Shown here one piece after another: positions 50,099 through 58,290 of a stretch of 64,000 nucleotides of DNA. The translations under genes and the position numbers were made by a program. Position 1 is the stretch's first letter; each line of letters opens with the position of its first letter. Under the pieces are notes generated by a model. The model was not told the DNA's origin, searched no databases, and saw nothing but the letters and a program-made list of their open reading frames with translations. This DNA comes from Tenggerimyces flavus (GTDB lineage Bacteria; Actinomycetota; Actinomycetes; Propionibacteriales; Actinopolymorphaceae). The DNA lies in assembly GCF_016907715.1 (NCBI RefSeq), contig NZ_JAFBCM010000001.1:1178001-1242000 (forward strand), written 5' to 3'.

Positions 50099-50898
50099 CG
50101 CCGTTGAAGCGTCGGCTGCTCATCGGCGCCGTAGCCGTCGCCGGTGTGCTCGGCATCGCGCTGCTGGCCGACGTCCTTGTGCCGCCCGCGACCGCGAGCT
50201 CGCCGCTGACGTTGTACGTCGACCGCCGCATCGGCGCCGACCGCAACGACGGGTTGACGCCGGAGAACGCCCTGTTCTCGTTCGCCGCCGCGCTGAAGCT
50301 CGCGCGCCCCGGCGCCGACATCGTGCTGACCGGCTACGGCTCGCGCCTGTCGTACGACGGGACCGGAACGAAGTGCGTCACGCTGAAAGGGACGGCCGAC
50401 AAGCCGATCACGATCCGCCGGAACATCTACACGAACACGTTGTATCCGGCCAAGATCACCTCGACGCGGCTGGTGAAATGGCGCAAGTGGACGGTCGTGT
50501 CGACGGAGGGCTCGCAGCAGGTGTGGGCGGCGAACTGGCCGAGCCCGATCCGCCTGTCGACCGACCCTGACGCCGGTTTCGTCAAGCTGGGCGTGGTTTC
50601 GCTGACCGGCTACGCGAAGGAGCCGCCCGAGTCCGTGGGCCGCGCCGCGTGGTGGGCGGGCAACAAGCTGTACGTACGGATAGAGAACGTCGATCCGAAC
50701 AAGCACCCCGTGTACGTGAAGGACGGCGACGGTCTCTGCCTGACGGGCGAGTCGCGGCACGTGCGGATCCAGGACCTGATGTTCGCCGGCGCCGTCCACG
50801 CGATCCGGGTCGAGCCGGGTGCCGTCGACATCCAGGTGCGGCACATCCATCGGCAGAACGTGTTGGACGAGGACATGGGTGTGGAGAGCGTCGAGTGA
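50095..50898 (+). CDS. Exported protein resembling the start of a parallel beta-helix protein
   Basis: The 267-residue product begins with a signal-anchor (RRLLIGAVAVAGVLGIALLA, ~6-25). The rest resembles the N-terminal cap and first rungs of pectate-lyase-like right-handed beta-helix proteins (LYVDRRIGADRNDGLTPENA, then a GKADIVLTGYG-like rung and VTLKGTADKPITIR). Usual members are 400-600 residues, so this is either a truncated or a short family form. The stop overlaps the start of the O-antigen ligase-like gene (GTGA). Possible polysaccharide lyase or binding protein, without visible catalytic residues. Confidence 0.65.
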   Translation: MTPLKRRLLIGAVAVAGVLGIALLADVLVPPATASSPLTLYVDRRIGADRNDGLTPENALFSFAAALKLARPGADIVLTGYGSRLSYDGTGTKCVTLKGTADKPITIRRNIYTNTLYPAKITSTRLVKWRKWTVVSTEGSQQVWAANWPSPIRLSTDPDAGFVKLGVVSLTGYAKEPPESVGRAAWWAGNKLYVRIENVDPNKHPVYVKDGDGLCLTGESRHVRIQDLMFAGAVHAIRVEPGAVDIQVRHIHRQNVLDEDMGVESVE

Positions 50899-52259
50899 TC
50901 TCGATCGCGTTCGCTGTCGCCGCGATTGCCGTTGCCGTCGCGCTGTGGTGGTTCGTGCCCCGGTTGCGGGCGTGGCCGCCTTCGTTGGGCCTGCTTGTCG
51001 CCGTGTTCACCGTGGTGCCGCCGCACGAGACCATCGCGCTGGGCGTCGGCGCGGACGACCTGCTGTTGGTGGTCGGGCTCGCGCTGCTGCTGCCGTCGGC
51101 GTTCCGGAACGGTTGGCGGCTGGGCTCGGTCCCGATCGGGAAGTGGCTGCTGCTCGGCGCCGCGATCCTGGTCGCGGGCATGACCGTGTCCGCGTTCGTC
51201 AACGCGGAATCGTTCATGGGAACGTTGGCGCTGCTGATCCGTGGGCCGGGTCGGGTGCTGCTGTACGTGCTGGTCGTGCTCGCGGTCATCGTTCAGCGGC
51301 CTCTTGTCGAGACGCGCTGGGTGGTGTCGCGGGCGCTCGCCGGCGTGGGCATCTTCGAGTCGGTCGTGTCTGTTTGGGCTTATTTCATTGGGTTCCCGGG
51401 CGGCTTCGGTCTCGAGGAGACGCGTGGCAACACGTCGCTGCTGGGTGAGATCCCGGGTCGTGTCAACGGGACGTTGGCGCTCTCGCCGAACTTCCTCGGC
51501 GCCCTGCTGGTGTTGTCGATTCCGCTGACGTTGGGGATCGCGCTGGACGCGGCTCGTCGATCTCGCCGGCTCGGTGCGGTCTGGGCGCTCGCTGTCGTGG
51601 TGCAGCTGTTGGCGTTGGTCCTGACGTACACGCGGAGCTCTTTGGCGGTGGCTGCGCTCGCCTGTGCCGTGGTGCTGGCTCTGCGTGCGCGGCTGCGGTG
51701 GCTGATCGCGGGCGTGGTGGTCGTGATCGGGTTGGTGGCGCTGACGCCCGCGTTCCAACGGATCCTGCACGACCAGACCGACCGGATGGCTCTGTACTCG
51801 TCGGCTTGGACGGTGTTCCGCGACCATCCGCTCGCCGGCGTGGGGCCTGGGGAGCAGGCGACGTTCACCGCGGCGGATCCGGAGCGGTACCGGGCGACGT
51901 CGCACGGCGTGGCCGGCAACAACGCGCACAACACGGTGCTGTTGGCCGCGGCGGAGAACGGGGTGCTCGGGCTGTTGGGCGCGCTGCTGCTCAACCTCGC
52001 GATGGCGGCGATCGCGATCGCGGTGGTGTGGCGCGCTCGGGCGGATGGCGAGAAGCGGGCGGAGCCGTTGGGGATCGCTGTCGCGTTGGTCGCGTTCCTG
52101 CTGCAGGGCATGGCGAACAACCTGTTCACGGTCACGTTGACCGCGAGCGCGCTGGTGCTGCTGCTGGCCGGCGGCGCTCTTCCTTGGTTGGGCGAGAAGC
52201 CGGTGGTGTCCGGAATATCCGCCGAGCCCGAGCGGGTGGCTGTCCGCGACACGCCCTAG
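50895..52259 (+). CDS. O-antigen ligase/polymerase-like membrane protein
   Basis: The 454-residue protein has about 12 helices, and the large extracytoplasmic loop near the C-terminal third carries NNAHNTVLLAAAENGVLG, with the His of the O-antigen ligase (WaaL/Wzy_C) family. A DHPLAGVGPGE segment precedes it. Such enzymes polymerise or ligate lipid-linked sugar repeats. The start is a GTG overlapping the stop of the beta-helix-like gene. Final gene of the GT4-led cluster. Confidence 0.85.
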   Translation: MISIAFAVAAIAVAVALWWFVPRLRAWPPSLGLLVAVFTVVPPHETIALGVGADDLLLVVGLALLLPSAFRNGWRLGSVPIGKWLLLGAAILVAGMTVSAFVNAESFMGTLALLIRGPGRVLLYVLVVLAVIVQRPLVETRWVVSRALAGVGIFESVVSVWAYFIGFPGGFGLEETRGNTSLLGEIPGRVNGTLALSPNFLGALLVLSIPLTLGIALDAARRSRRLGAVWALAVVVQLLALVLTYTRSSLAVAALACAVVLALRARLRWLIAGVVVVIGLVALTPAFQRILHDQTDRMALYSSAWTVFRDHPLAGVGPGEQATFTAADPERYRATSHGVAGNNAHNTVLLAAAENGVLGLLGALLLNLAMAAIAIAVVWRARADGEKRAEPLGIAVALVAFLLQGMANNLFTVTLTASALVLLLAGGALPWLGEKPVVSGISAEPERVAVRDTP

Positions 52260-52300
52260 CGCTGTCTACGTAAATCTACGGTTGACGCTAGACAACCGCA

Positions 52301-52306
52301 TACAGT
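52301..52306 (+). promoter_or_regulatory. Possible leaderless promoter -10 (TACAGT) for the AAA+ gene
   Basis: TACAGT lies six bases before the GTG start of the AAA+ ATPase. This is the spacing of leaderless actinobacterial transcripts. A TTGACG at 52282-52287 is a good -35 match but the spacer is only 13 bases, so the pairing is doubtful. Confidence 0.3.
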
Positions 52307-52312
52307 CCGATC

Positions 52313-53506
52313 GTGGACCCCGTTCGGAACCCGTATGCGCCTGGCGCTGGGCAGCGGCCGCCCGAGTTGGCCGGCCGGGATCGAGAGGTGCGGCAGTTCG
52401 AGGTCGTTCTCGAACGTGTCGCGGCTGGGCGGCCGGAGCGGTCGCTGGTGTTGTCCGGGCTGCGTGGCGTGGGCAAGACCGTGTTGCTGAACGCGCTGCG
52501 GTCGCTGGCGTTGGCGCGGCTGTGGGGCACGGGCAAGGTGGAGGCGCGGCCCGAGCGGCCGATCCGGCTGCCGGTGGCGCAGGCCCTGCACGCGGCTACG
52601 CGAGAGCTGGCTTCGCGGCATCGCGACGAGGAGCGGGTCGAGGAGTTCCTCGGCGTGCTGAAGGCGTTCGCGCTGCGTACGACGGTGGAGGAACGGAAGG
52701 GGCTGCGATGGCGGCCGCCGTACGACACCCCGGCCGCGCGGGGGCGGGCCGACTCGGGAGACCTCGAGCTGGACCTGGCCGAGCTGTTCATGGACGCTGC
52801 GGAGCTGGCGCGGGACCTGAACGTGGGCGTGGCGATCTTCATCGACGAGATGCAGGACATCGCGCCGCCCGAGCTGGCGGCGCTGTGTGGGGCGTGCCAT
52901 GAGATCAGCCAGCAGGCGGTGCCGTTCGTCGTCGTGGGAGCGGGGTTGCCGCATTTGCCGACGTTGTTGTCGGCGAGCAAGTCGTACGCCGAGCGTTTGT
53001 TTCGGTACGTCTCTGTGGACCGGCTGTCCCGGGAGGCGGCGGACCGGGCGTTGACGGTGCCGGCTGAGACGGAGGCGGTGACGTACTCGCCGTCGGCTCT
53101 GGAGGCGCTGCACGAGGTGACGGACGGGTACCCGTACTTCGTGCAGGCCTTTGGAAAGGCGACCTGGGACGTGGCACCGGGCTCGCCCATCTCGGCGGAC
53201 GACGTGCGCGTTGCGGCCCCGGAGGCGGAGAGCGAGCTGGCCGTGGGCTTCTTCGGGTCCCGATACGAACGAGCAACGCCCGCCGAGCGCGAGTACATGC
53301 GCGCCATGGCCGACCTCGGCGCCGACCTGGGCGACCACCAGGTGCCAACAGCCGACGTGGCCCTGAGCCTCGGCCGCAAGCCGCAGAGCCTCTCGCCGGC
53401 GCGGGACGGGTTGATCAAGAAGGGCCTGGTCTTCTCCGCCGAGCGAGGAACAGTCGCCTTCACCGTCCCCCACTTCGGCGACTTCTTGCGGTCGCAACGA
53501 ACGTGA
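52313..53506 (+). CDS. AAA+ ATPase with ORC/Cdc6-like winged-helix layout
   Basis: The 397-residue protein begins with ELAGRDREVRQFEVVLERVA (~18-37), as in archaeal-type AAA+ switch ATPases. Walker A is GLRGVGKT (~49-56) and Walker B is AIFIDEMQD (~172-180). A sensor-1-like VVVGAGLP follows, and a C-terminal winged-helix region shows KPQSLSPARDGLIKKGLVFS. The plan fits ORC1/Cdc6-like and signal-transduction ATPases that often guard mobile elements or act in stress. No partner gene is coupled. The codons shift from G-ending to C-ending near the 3' end. The start is a GTG. Confidence 0.8.
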   Translation: MDPVRNPYAPGAGQRPPELAGRDREVRQFEVVLERVAAGRPERSLVLSGLRGVGKTVLLNALRSLALARLWGTGKVEARPERPIRLPVAQALHAATRELASRHRDEERVEEFLGVLKAFALRTTVEERKGLRWRPPYDTPAARGRADSGDLELDLAELFMDAAELARDLNVGVAIFIDEMQDIAPPELAALCGACHEISQQAVPFVVVGAGLPHLPTLLSASKSYAERLFRYVSVDRLSREAADRALTVPAETEAVTYSPSALEALHEVTDGYPYFVQAFGKATWDVAPGSPISADDVRVAAPEAESELAVGFFGSRYERATPAEREYMRAMADLGADLGDHQVPTADVALSLGRKPQSLSPARDGLIKKGLVFSAERGTVAFTVPHFGDFLRSQRT

Positions 53507-53668
53507 GCCAGTCCCACCAGAGGACGACGCATCGACCTGCGACCGAGGCGGCGGAGTAGACGGTGGTGAGGGCGGACCAGTGCTCGGTCAGGTAGGCGTC
53601 GCGACGTTCGACTGGCAGGTGGCCAGCAGCTCGGGTGAGCAGCGCGCCAGCTGCTGGGTGACGGCCAT
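53507..53668 (-). pseudogene. Possible gene remnant (DUF1877-like N terminus)
   Basis: On the minus strand an ATG at 53668 opens MAVTQQLARCSPELLATCQS, which resembles the N terminus of DUF1877-family proteins, but a stop follows after 26 codons. A shifted frame beyond it encodes YLTEHWSALTTVYSAASV and WWDWL, also plausible coding sequence, and runs into the AAA+ gene. This looks like a short frameshifted remnant. Confidence 0.3.
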
Positions 53669-53691
53669 GGGGCGAGGCTAGTGTCGGCTGC

Positions 53692-54645
53692 ATGCTGACC
53701 ACGGAGCTGAGTCGCAGGTTGGGGATGACGGTGCCGATCTTTGGGGCGCCGATGGCGGGGGCTATGCATGGGGAGTTGGCGGGGGCCATCTCTCGCGCGG
53801 GTGGGCTCGGTTTGGTCGGGGTCGGCAACAAGGCGGACGAGGCGTTCGTACGGCGCGAGGCCGCGATCGCCTCCGATCACGGCAACCGCGCGTTCGGGAT
53901 CGGGCTGCAGCTCTGGGCCGTCGACAACCAGCCCGGCGTGGTCGAGGCGGTCGCGGAGGCAAAGCCGCACGTTGTCTCGCTCTCGTTCGGCAGCGCCGCC
54001 AAGTACCGAGAGATCTTCCACAGCACGACGATCGCCAAGCAGGTCAACACGATCGAGGACGTCAAGCAGGCCGAGGACGAGGGCGTCGACATCATCGTCG
54101 CGCAGGGCACGGATGCCGGTGGGCACACTGGGTACCAAGGCACGCTCCCGCTCCTCCAGGCCGTTCTCGAGCACACCACCAAACCCGTCGTCGCCGCTGG
54201 TGGCATCGGTACGGGCAAGGGCGTAGCGGCGGTGCTCGCCGCGGGGGCGCAGGCCGCGTGGATCGGCACCAGGTTCCTCGGCGCGATCGAGGCCGCCAAC
54301 ACGCCCGCCGCGAGGAAGCGCGTCCTCGACGCCACTGGGCAGGACACCGTTCTCACCCGCGTCTTCGACCGCGCCCTCGGCCTCGACTGGCCGCACCGAT
54401 ACCCCGGAAGAGCCCTCGCCAACGACACCTCCGACCAGTGGCACGGCCGCGAGGACGACCTCGACGACGAGATCAGGCAGCGGGTACGGGAAGCCCAGCA
54501 GAACGAGGACTACGACCGCGCGGTCGTCTACGCCGGGCAAGCCGCCGCCTTCGTCACAAGACAGCAGTCCGCAAAGGAGATCGTCGACGTGCTCGCCACC
54601 GAGGCCGAACGTTGCCTCCGCGCCGCCGCCGAGCTCTGCGACTGA
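53692..54645 (+). CDS. Nitronate monooxygenase (2-nitropropane dioxygenase family)
   Basis: The 317-residue TIM-barrel flavoprotein has the family pattern: PIFGAPMAG (~15-23), GGLGLVGVG (~37-45), a central QGTDAGGHTGYQG (~139-151) with the His that abstracts the alpha proton from nitronates, and AAGGIGTGKGVAAVLAAGAQ (~165-184) for FMN phosphate. It oxidises nitronates such as propionate-3-nitronate to detoxify them. Monocistronic or followed after 18 bases by the zinc-ribbon gene. Confidence 0.92.
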   Translation: MLTTELSRRLGMTVPIFGAPMAGAMHGELAGAISRAGGLGLVGVGNKADEAFVRREAAIASDHGNRAFGIGLQLWAVDNQPGVVEAVAEAKPHVVSLSFGSAAKYREIFHSTTIAKQVNTIEDVKQAEDEGVDIIVAQGTDAGGHTGYQGTLPLLQAVLEHTTKPVVAAGGIGTGKGVAAVLAAGAQAAWIGTRFLGAIEAANTPAARKRVLDATGQDTVLTRVFDRALGLDWPHRYPGRALANDTSDQWHGREDDLDDEIRQRVREAQQNEDYDRAVVYAGQAAAFVTRQQSAKEIVDVLATEAERCLRAAAELCD

Positions 54646-54663
54646 CTGGATAAGCTCGCCTCC

Positions 54664-55458
54664 ATGCGCTGTCCCCGCTGCGGTTTCGACGCACCCGATG
54701 GTGCGCAGACCTGCTCGCGCTGCGGGTTCGCGCTCCCCCAGCAGTCCCGCCAGGTCCCGCCCGCGTGGACCAACCAGCAGCCGGTCGCGTCGCCGCCGTG
54801 GTCTGGTGCCCAGGACGCCGCGCCCTGGCAGACGCCGCCGCAGGTGACCCGCCCCAGCGTCTGGCCGAGCGCACCCAGTCAGCCCGGACAGGAACCGCCC
54901 GCGCCTCCCCCGCCGCCCGGCAAGATCAGCGGCGGACTCACCAAGAGCCTGATCGGCGCCCTCGCCGTCCTCGCCGTGGTGGCGCTCGCGTACGCCGGGT
55001 TCGCCATGTTCGCCCGCCGGGCCATCTTCGTCGAGCTCGCCACCAACCCCGCCGCGGTCACGTCGCAGGACGCGGAGAGCAGCGACCAGTTCAACCTCGT
55101 CCTGTTCCTCGTCGCCGGCCTGGTCCTCGTCGTCGCCGCCACGCTGCTCGTGATCTGGATGGTGCGGGCGACCAGGATCCTGCGCCGCAGCCCGCTCCCG
55201 ATCGGCTGGTGGGCCGTCGCCGGCGGCGGGATCGTCGTGATCGTCGCCGCGCTCGCCGTCCACACCAGCCCGGCGCCCGCCACGATCGCGGTCGGCTACC
55301 TCATCCTCGGCGCGGGCGCCCTCGCGGTCGCCGCCGCCGCGATCTGGGGCATGGCCCTCGCCGTACGCGCCGGCAAGACCAAGGAACAGGAACGGATCCC
55401 GATCGGTCCGCCGATCCTGCCCCCGTTCAATCCGAGAGGACCTGTGACTCCGAGATAG
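54664..55458 (+). CDS. Zinc-ribbon membrane protein of unknown function
   Basis: The 264-residue protein opens with a zinc ribbon (CPRCGFDAPDGAQTCSRCGF, residues 3-22) in front of a Pro/Gln-rich linker (~25-88). Four hydrophobic helices follow (~95-118, ~141-165, ~183-201, ~205-232), then a short basic tail. The design is common in actinobacteria for uncharacterised membrane proteins. It ends 3 bases before the operator of the MarR-GNAT gene, so a readthrough link is possible. Confidence 0.75.
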   Translation: MRCPRCGFDAPDGAQTCSRCGFALPQQSRQVPPAWTNQQPVASPPWSGAQDAAPWQTPPQVTRPSVWPSAPSQPGQEPPAPPPPPGKISGGLTKSLIGALAVLAVVALAYAGFAMFARRAIFVELATNPAAVTSQDAESSDQFNLVLFLVAGLVLVVAATLLVIWMVRATRILRRSPLPIGWWAVAGGGIVVIVAALAVHTSPAPATIAVGYLILGAGALAVAAAAIWGMALAVRAGKTKEQERIPIGPPILPPFNPRGPVTPR

Positions 55459-55460
55459 TA

Positions 55461-55483
55461 TTTGTTGGACCGAGTCCAACAAA
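55461..55483. promoter_or_regulatory. Perfect 23-bp inverted repeat, likely MarR-type operator
   Basis: TTTGTTGGAC-CGA-GTCCAACAAA has two perfect 10-bp arms. It lies 13 bases before the GTG of the MarR-GNAT gene and directly before its ribosome site (CCGGAGG). Bound repressor would block initiation or elongation, consistent with autoregulation. TAGTAT immediately upstream (55456-55461) could be the -10. Confidence 0.75.
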
Positions 55484-55496
55484 CCGGAGGCGCACG

Positions 55497-56453
55497 GTGC
55501 CAGAGGTTCCCGCCGAACGAGTGCGCGTCTTCCGCGCGTTCACCCGCTTCTACACCGCGATCATCGGCGCGCTCAGCGAAGGCCTGCTCAAGTCGCCGTA
55601 CTCGCTTACCGAGGTCCGCGTCATGTACGAGCTCGCCAACCGCGGCGCCACCGACGCCGTCGAGCTGCGCCGCGCGCTCGGCCTGGACGCGAGCTACCTC
55701 AGCCGGATCCTCACCCGGTTCGAGTCCGACGGCCTCGTGCTCAAGGCCCGCTCGGAGGTCGACGCCCGCAAGCAGGTCATCGTGCTCACCGACAAGGGCT
55801 GGAGCACGTTCGGCGAGCTCGACAAGCGGCAGACCCAGGAGGTCGCCGACCTGCTCGAACGCCTCCCCGAGGAGGACCAGCGCAAGCTCGTCGGCTCGAT
55901 GGCGACGATCCAGGGCATCCTCGAGGACGCGCCACGCCCGCCCGCGTTCGTGCTCCGCCCGCTCGGCGCCGGCGACTTCGGCTGGGTCGTGCACCGGCAC
56001 GGCGCGATCTACGGCCAGACGTACGGCTGGGACACCACGTTCGAGGCGTTGGTCGCGCGCATCGTCGCCGACTACGTGGACGACCACGACCCGAGGCGCG
56101 AGTCCGCCTGGATCGCCGAGGTCGACGGCGAGCCGATGGGCTGCGTGTTCTGCGTACGCGACGACGACAGGACCGCGCGGCTCCGGCTACTGCTCGTCGA
56201 GCCCGGCGCGCGCGGCATGGGCATCGGTAAGCGCCTGGTCGAGGAGTGCGTCCGGTTCGCGCGGCGCGCCAGGTACGAGCAGCTGGTGCTGTGGACGAAC
56301 GACGTTCTCCACGACGCCCGCCGCATCTACCAGCGCGCCGGCTTCCAGCTGGTCGAGGAGGGCAAGCACCACAGCTGGGGCGCCGACCTGGTCGAGCAGA
56401 CCTGGAAGCTGGACCTCAGGTCTGACGCTGCGGGCGGTACTCCTCCGGCGTGA
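55497..56453 (+). CDS. MarR-type regulator fused to a GNAT acetyltransferase
   Basis: The 318-residue protein joins an N-terminal MarR winged helix (~1-145) to a C-terminal GNAT domain (~153-310). In the first, LTEVRVMYELANRGATDAVE and SYLSRILTRFESDGLVLK mark the recognition helices. In the second, the acetyl-CoA loop is VEPGARGMGIGKRLVEE. The GTG start has ribosome site CCGGAGG. The fusion couples DNA binding with small-molecule acetylation; members of this bifunctional family are widely found but their substrates are mostly unknown. The 3' end overlaps the convergent DUF6745-like gene by 38 bases. Confidence 0.92.
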   Translation: MPEVPAERVRVFRAFTRFYTAIIGALSEGLLKSPYSLTEVRVMYELANRGATDAVELRRALGLDASYLSRILTRFESDGLVLKARSEVDARKQVIVLTDKGWSTFGELDKRQTQEVADLLERLPEEDQRKLVGSMATIQGILEDAPRPPAFVLRPLGAGDFGWVVHRHGAIYGQTYGWDTTFEALVARIVADYVDDHDPRRESAWIAEVDGEPMGCVFCVRDDDRTARLRLLLVEPGARGMGIGKRLVEECVRFARRARYEQLVLWTNDVLHDARRIYQRAGFQLVEEGKHHSWGADLVEQTWKLDLRSDAAGGTPPA

Positions 56454-57849
56454 AGCCGAACGTCCACGCGACCGCCTCGTGCGCGGTCGTCACCTCGGGC
56501 GGCACGCGCAGCCAGTAGTCCCGGAACGTGCCGTCCGGCTCCGGAGTCGAGTTCACGACCTTGACGAACTGCAGCGGCTCCGCGCCGTGCCGCAGCTGCC
56601 AGAGCTCGCCGAAGTCGTCCTGCTGAACGAGCTTCCCCTCGGCCGCGCGCAGGTACTTCTCGGTGCCGTACCGGTCGATCATCACGCGCCTGACCTCGGC
56701 GTTCTCCTCGTACGTGATCCGGTCGACCCGGAGCGTCCCGGGCGCCTCGACGATCTGCTGGGTCACGCGGACGCCGTGTACGAACCACAGCGACCAGCCG
56801 TCCCGCCAGACGATCGCGGGGTCGTCCTCGCAGTGCGGGCGGAGGCTGTCGTCGGGGTCGAGGTGGAGCAGCCCCGGGCGGTCGGTGACCAGGACGAACG
56901 AGCGGTGCGGCCACCACCAGCCGACCGTGCTCGTCAAGGCCTCCGCGGCGCCGAGCGTGCCGACGAACTCCGCCCTCGCCAGCTGGGCGACGTCCCACTG
57001 GCCGACCATCGGACGGGGAGCGGGGAACGCCCGATCGATCCACCCGAACCGGACGGCGCCCGCGACCGCTGCGTCGACCGCCTCTGACACCGCGCCGTTG
57101 ATCGCCTCCCCGAGCGCCTCGAGGGGACGGACGATCGTCGCGTCCACCTGATCGCCGGCCGTCCACGGACGCGCCCCGCGCAGGGTCGAGGTCTCGAACG
57201 TGGGCTCGCCCCGGTACGCGGCGATGATGCCGTTCACCAACCCGGACAGGACCAGGGCCGCGAGCCCGCCGATCACCGTGCCGGCGACCAGCCCGAGGAC
57301 GACCGCCCAGCCTGTCGACAGGTCGAACTGGAACCGGGCCAGGACGAACGCGCCCACGCAGCCGACCAGCGCGCCGATCCCGAGCGAGGTCCCGGCGGCC
57401 AACGACAGCGCGTCCTGGAACTCGTTGACGACCGGGTCGACCCGGACCGGCGCGGCCTTGGGCTCGCGCGACGGAACGGGCAGCCCGACGGCGCGCATGA
57501 CGGCGTCGGTGACCGCCTGCCGTGCGTTGTCGTCGACGCGCGACCGGCGCAGCGTACGGCGGACCAGCCGGTCGACCAGGGGAGCGCCGCGTCGCCGGAG
57601 GGCGCCGCGGCGGCGGGTGAGCAGCCAGTCGGCGATCGGCGCGGCGAGCGCGCCGACGATCGGTGAGGAGACGCGGACGACTCGGTCCGGCCAGGGCAGG
57701 TCGTTCGCCGCGTAGAGAGCCTGGGCGCCGCGTTCGAACTCCGGGAAGTCGGCCTCGTCGGTGCAGATCGCGACGCGGCTCCAGCGCGCCGTTGTCGCGG
57801 CCGCCTGCCCGAGCTGCTGCTTGGTGAGCCGCTCGGGGGGCTGCGCCAT
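56416..57849 (-). CDS. DUF6745-like protein with membrane segments
   Basis: The 477-residue protein has an N-terminal region with FERGAQALYAANDLPWPDRV, two glycine-rich hydrophobic segments (~152-172 and ~181-205) and a C-terminal region (~330-440). The last has LHLDPDDSLRPHCEDDPAIV, WRDGWSLWFVHGVRV and NAEVRRVMIDRYG, which resembles DUF6745. The ATG shares one base with the stop of the small upstream gene (TGATG), so the two are coupled. Function unknown. Located directly next to the ESX locus and overlapping the MarR-GNAT gene at the 3' end. Confidence 0.75.
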   Translation of the reverse strand: MAQPPERLTKQQLGQAAATTARWSRVAICTDEADFPEFERGAQALYAANDLPWPDRVVRVSSPIVGALAAPIADWLLTRRRGALRRRGAPLVDRLVRRTLRRSRVDDNARQAVTDAVMRAVGLPVPSREPKAAPVRVDPVVNEFQDALSLAAGTSLGIGALVGCVGAFVLARFQFDLSTGWAVVLGLVAGTVIGGLAALVLSGLVNGIIAAYRGEPTFETSTLRGARPWTAGDQVDATIVRPLEALGEAINGAVSEAVDAAVAGAVRFGWIDRAFPAPRPMVGQWDVAQLARAEFVGTLGAAEALTSTVGWWWPHRSFVLVTDRPGLLHLDPDDSLRPHCEDDPAIVWRDGWSLWFVHGVRVTQQIVEAPGTLRVDRITYEENAEVRRVMIDRYGTEKYLRAAEGKLVQQDDFGELWQLRHGAEPLQFVKVVNSTPEPDGTFRDYWLRVPPEVTTAHEAVAWTFGFTPEEYRPQRQT

Positions 57850-58178
57850 CAGTCCGCGATGAGTCGCGGCGGGCGCTTGGGCGAGACGTACTCGCGCTGC
57901 CGGCGTACCTCGTACGTCCCCGGCGCGAGCGTGATCGCGCCGTGCTCCTCGTGCGTGAGCGTCACCTCGCGGGTGATCTCGAGGAACCGCTGGTCCACGT
58001 CGGCGAGCTCGTACAACGTGGCGTCCGGGTCCCGGATCGCGTGGGCGTGCCCGGTGACCTCGCCGAGCGCGAGCACGACGCGGCCGGCGTCGTCGCGCGG
58101 GACCGGGCGGGTGCCGGTCGGCATCGTGGGTACGCGGACGATGAGAACGTCACCCTGGCGGGCGATGAACGGCTCCAT
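57849..58178 (-). CDS. Small DUF6745-associated protein (RQGDVLI type)
   Basis: The 109-residue beta-rich protein starts MEPFIARQGDVLIVRVP; GGGAGGG precedes the ATG. Further blocks are VLALGEVTGHAHAIR (~43-57), LTHEEHGAITLAPGTYEVRR (~78-97) and REYVSP near the end. I recall this kind of small protein, with GEVTGHxH and LTHEEHG, occurring beside DUF6745 genes and in phages. The His-rich GHAH and THEEHG motifs may bind a metal. Function unknown. Coupled to the DUF6745-like gene downstream. Confidence 0.7.
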   Translation of the reverse strand: MEPFIARQGDVLIVRVPTMPTGTRPVPRDDAGRVVLALGEVTGHAHAIRDPDATLYELADVDQRFLEITREVTLTHEEHGAITLAPGTYEVRRQREYVSPKRPPRLIAD

Positions 58179-58238
58179 GGTGTCCCTCCCTTCGGCCCTC
58201 TCCAGAATCACTCGTGACGGCCGAGACGACAAGATCCC

Positions 58239-58260
58239 GGCCACCGCCGAAGCGATGGCC
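58239..58260 (-). terminator. UUCG-loop hairpin after the WXG100 gene pair
   Basis: On the minus strand GGCCATCGC-TTCG-GCGGTGGCC forms a 9-bp stem (one T-G pair) closed by a C(UUCG)G tetraloop. It lies 31 bases after the second WXG100 stop. No long U tract follows, so it may attenuate or protect the 3' end rather than fully terminate. Confidence 0.45.
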
Positions 58261-58290
58261 GAGATCTCACGTCTGGTGCCCGAGAGCCGC

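Noticed and set aside
52301-52306. Complete -35/-10 promoter for the AAA+ gene
   Set aside because: Only the -10 is credible; the spacer to TTGACG is 13 bases.
52288-55482. Very long minus-strand frame (1064 codons) opposite the AAA+, nitronate monooxygenase and zinc-ribbon genes
   Set aside because: Covers three well-supported plus-strand genes; its residues are Arg/Gly/Pro-rich as in antisense of high-GC codons.
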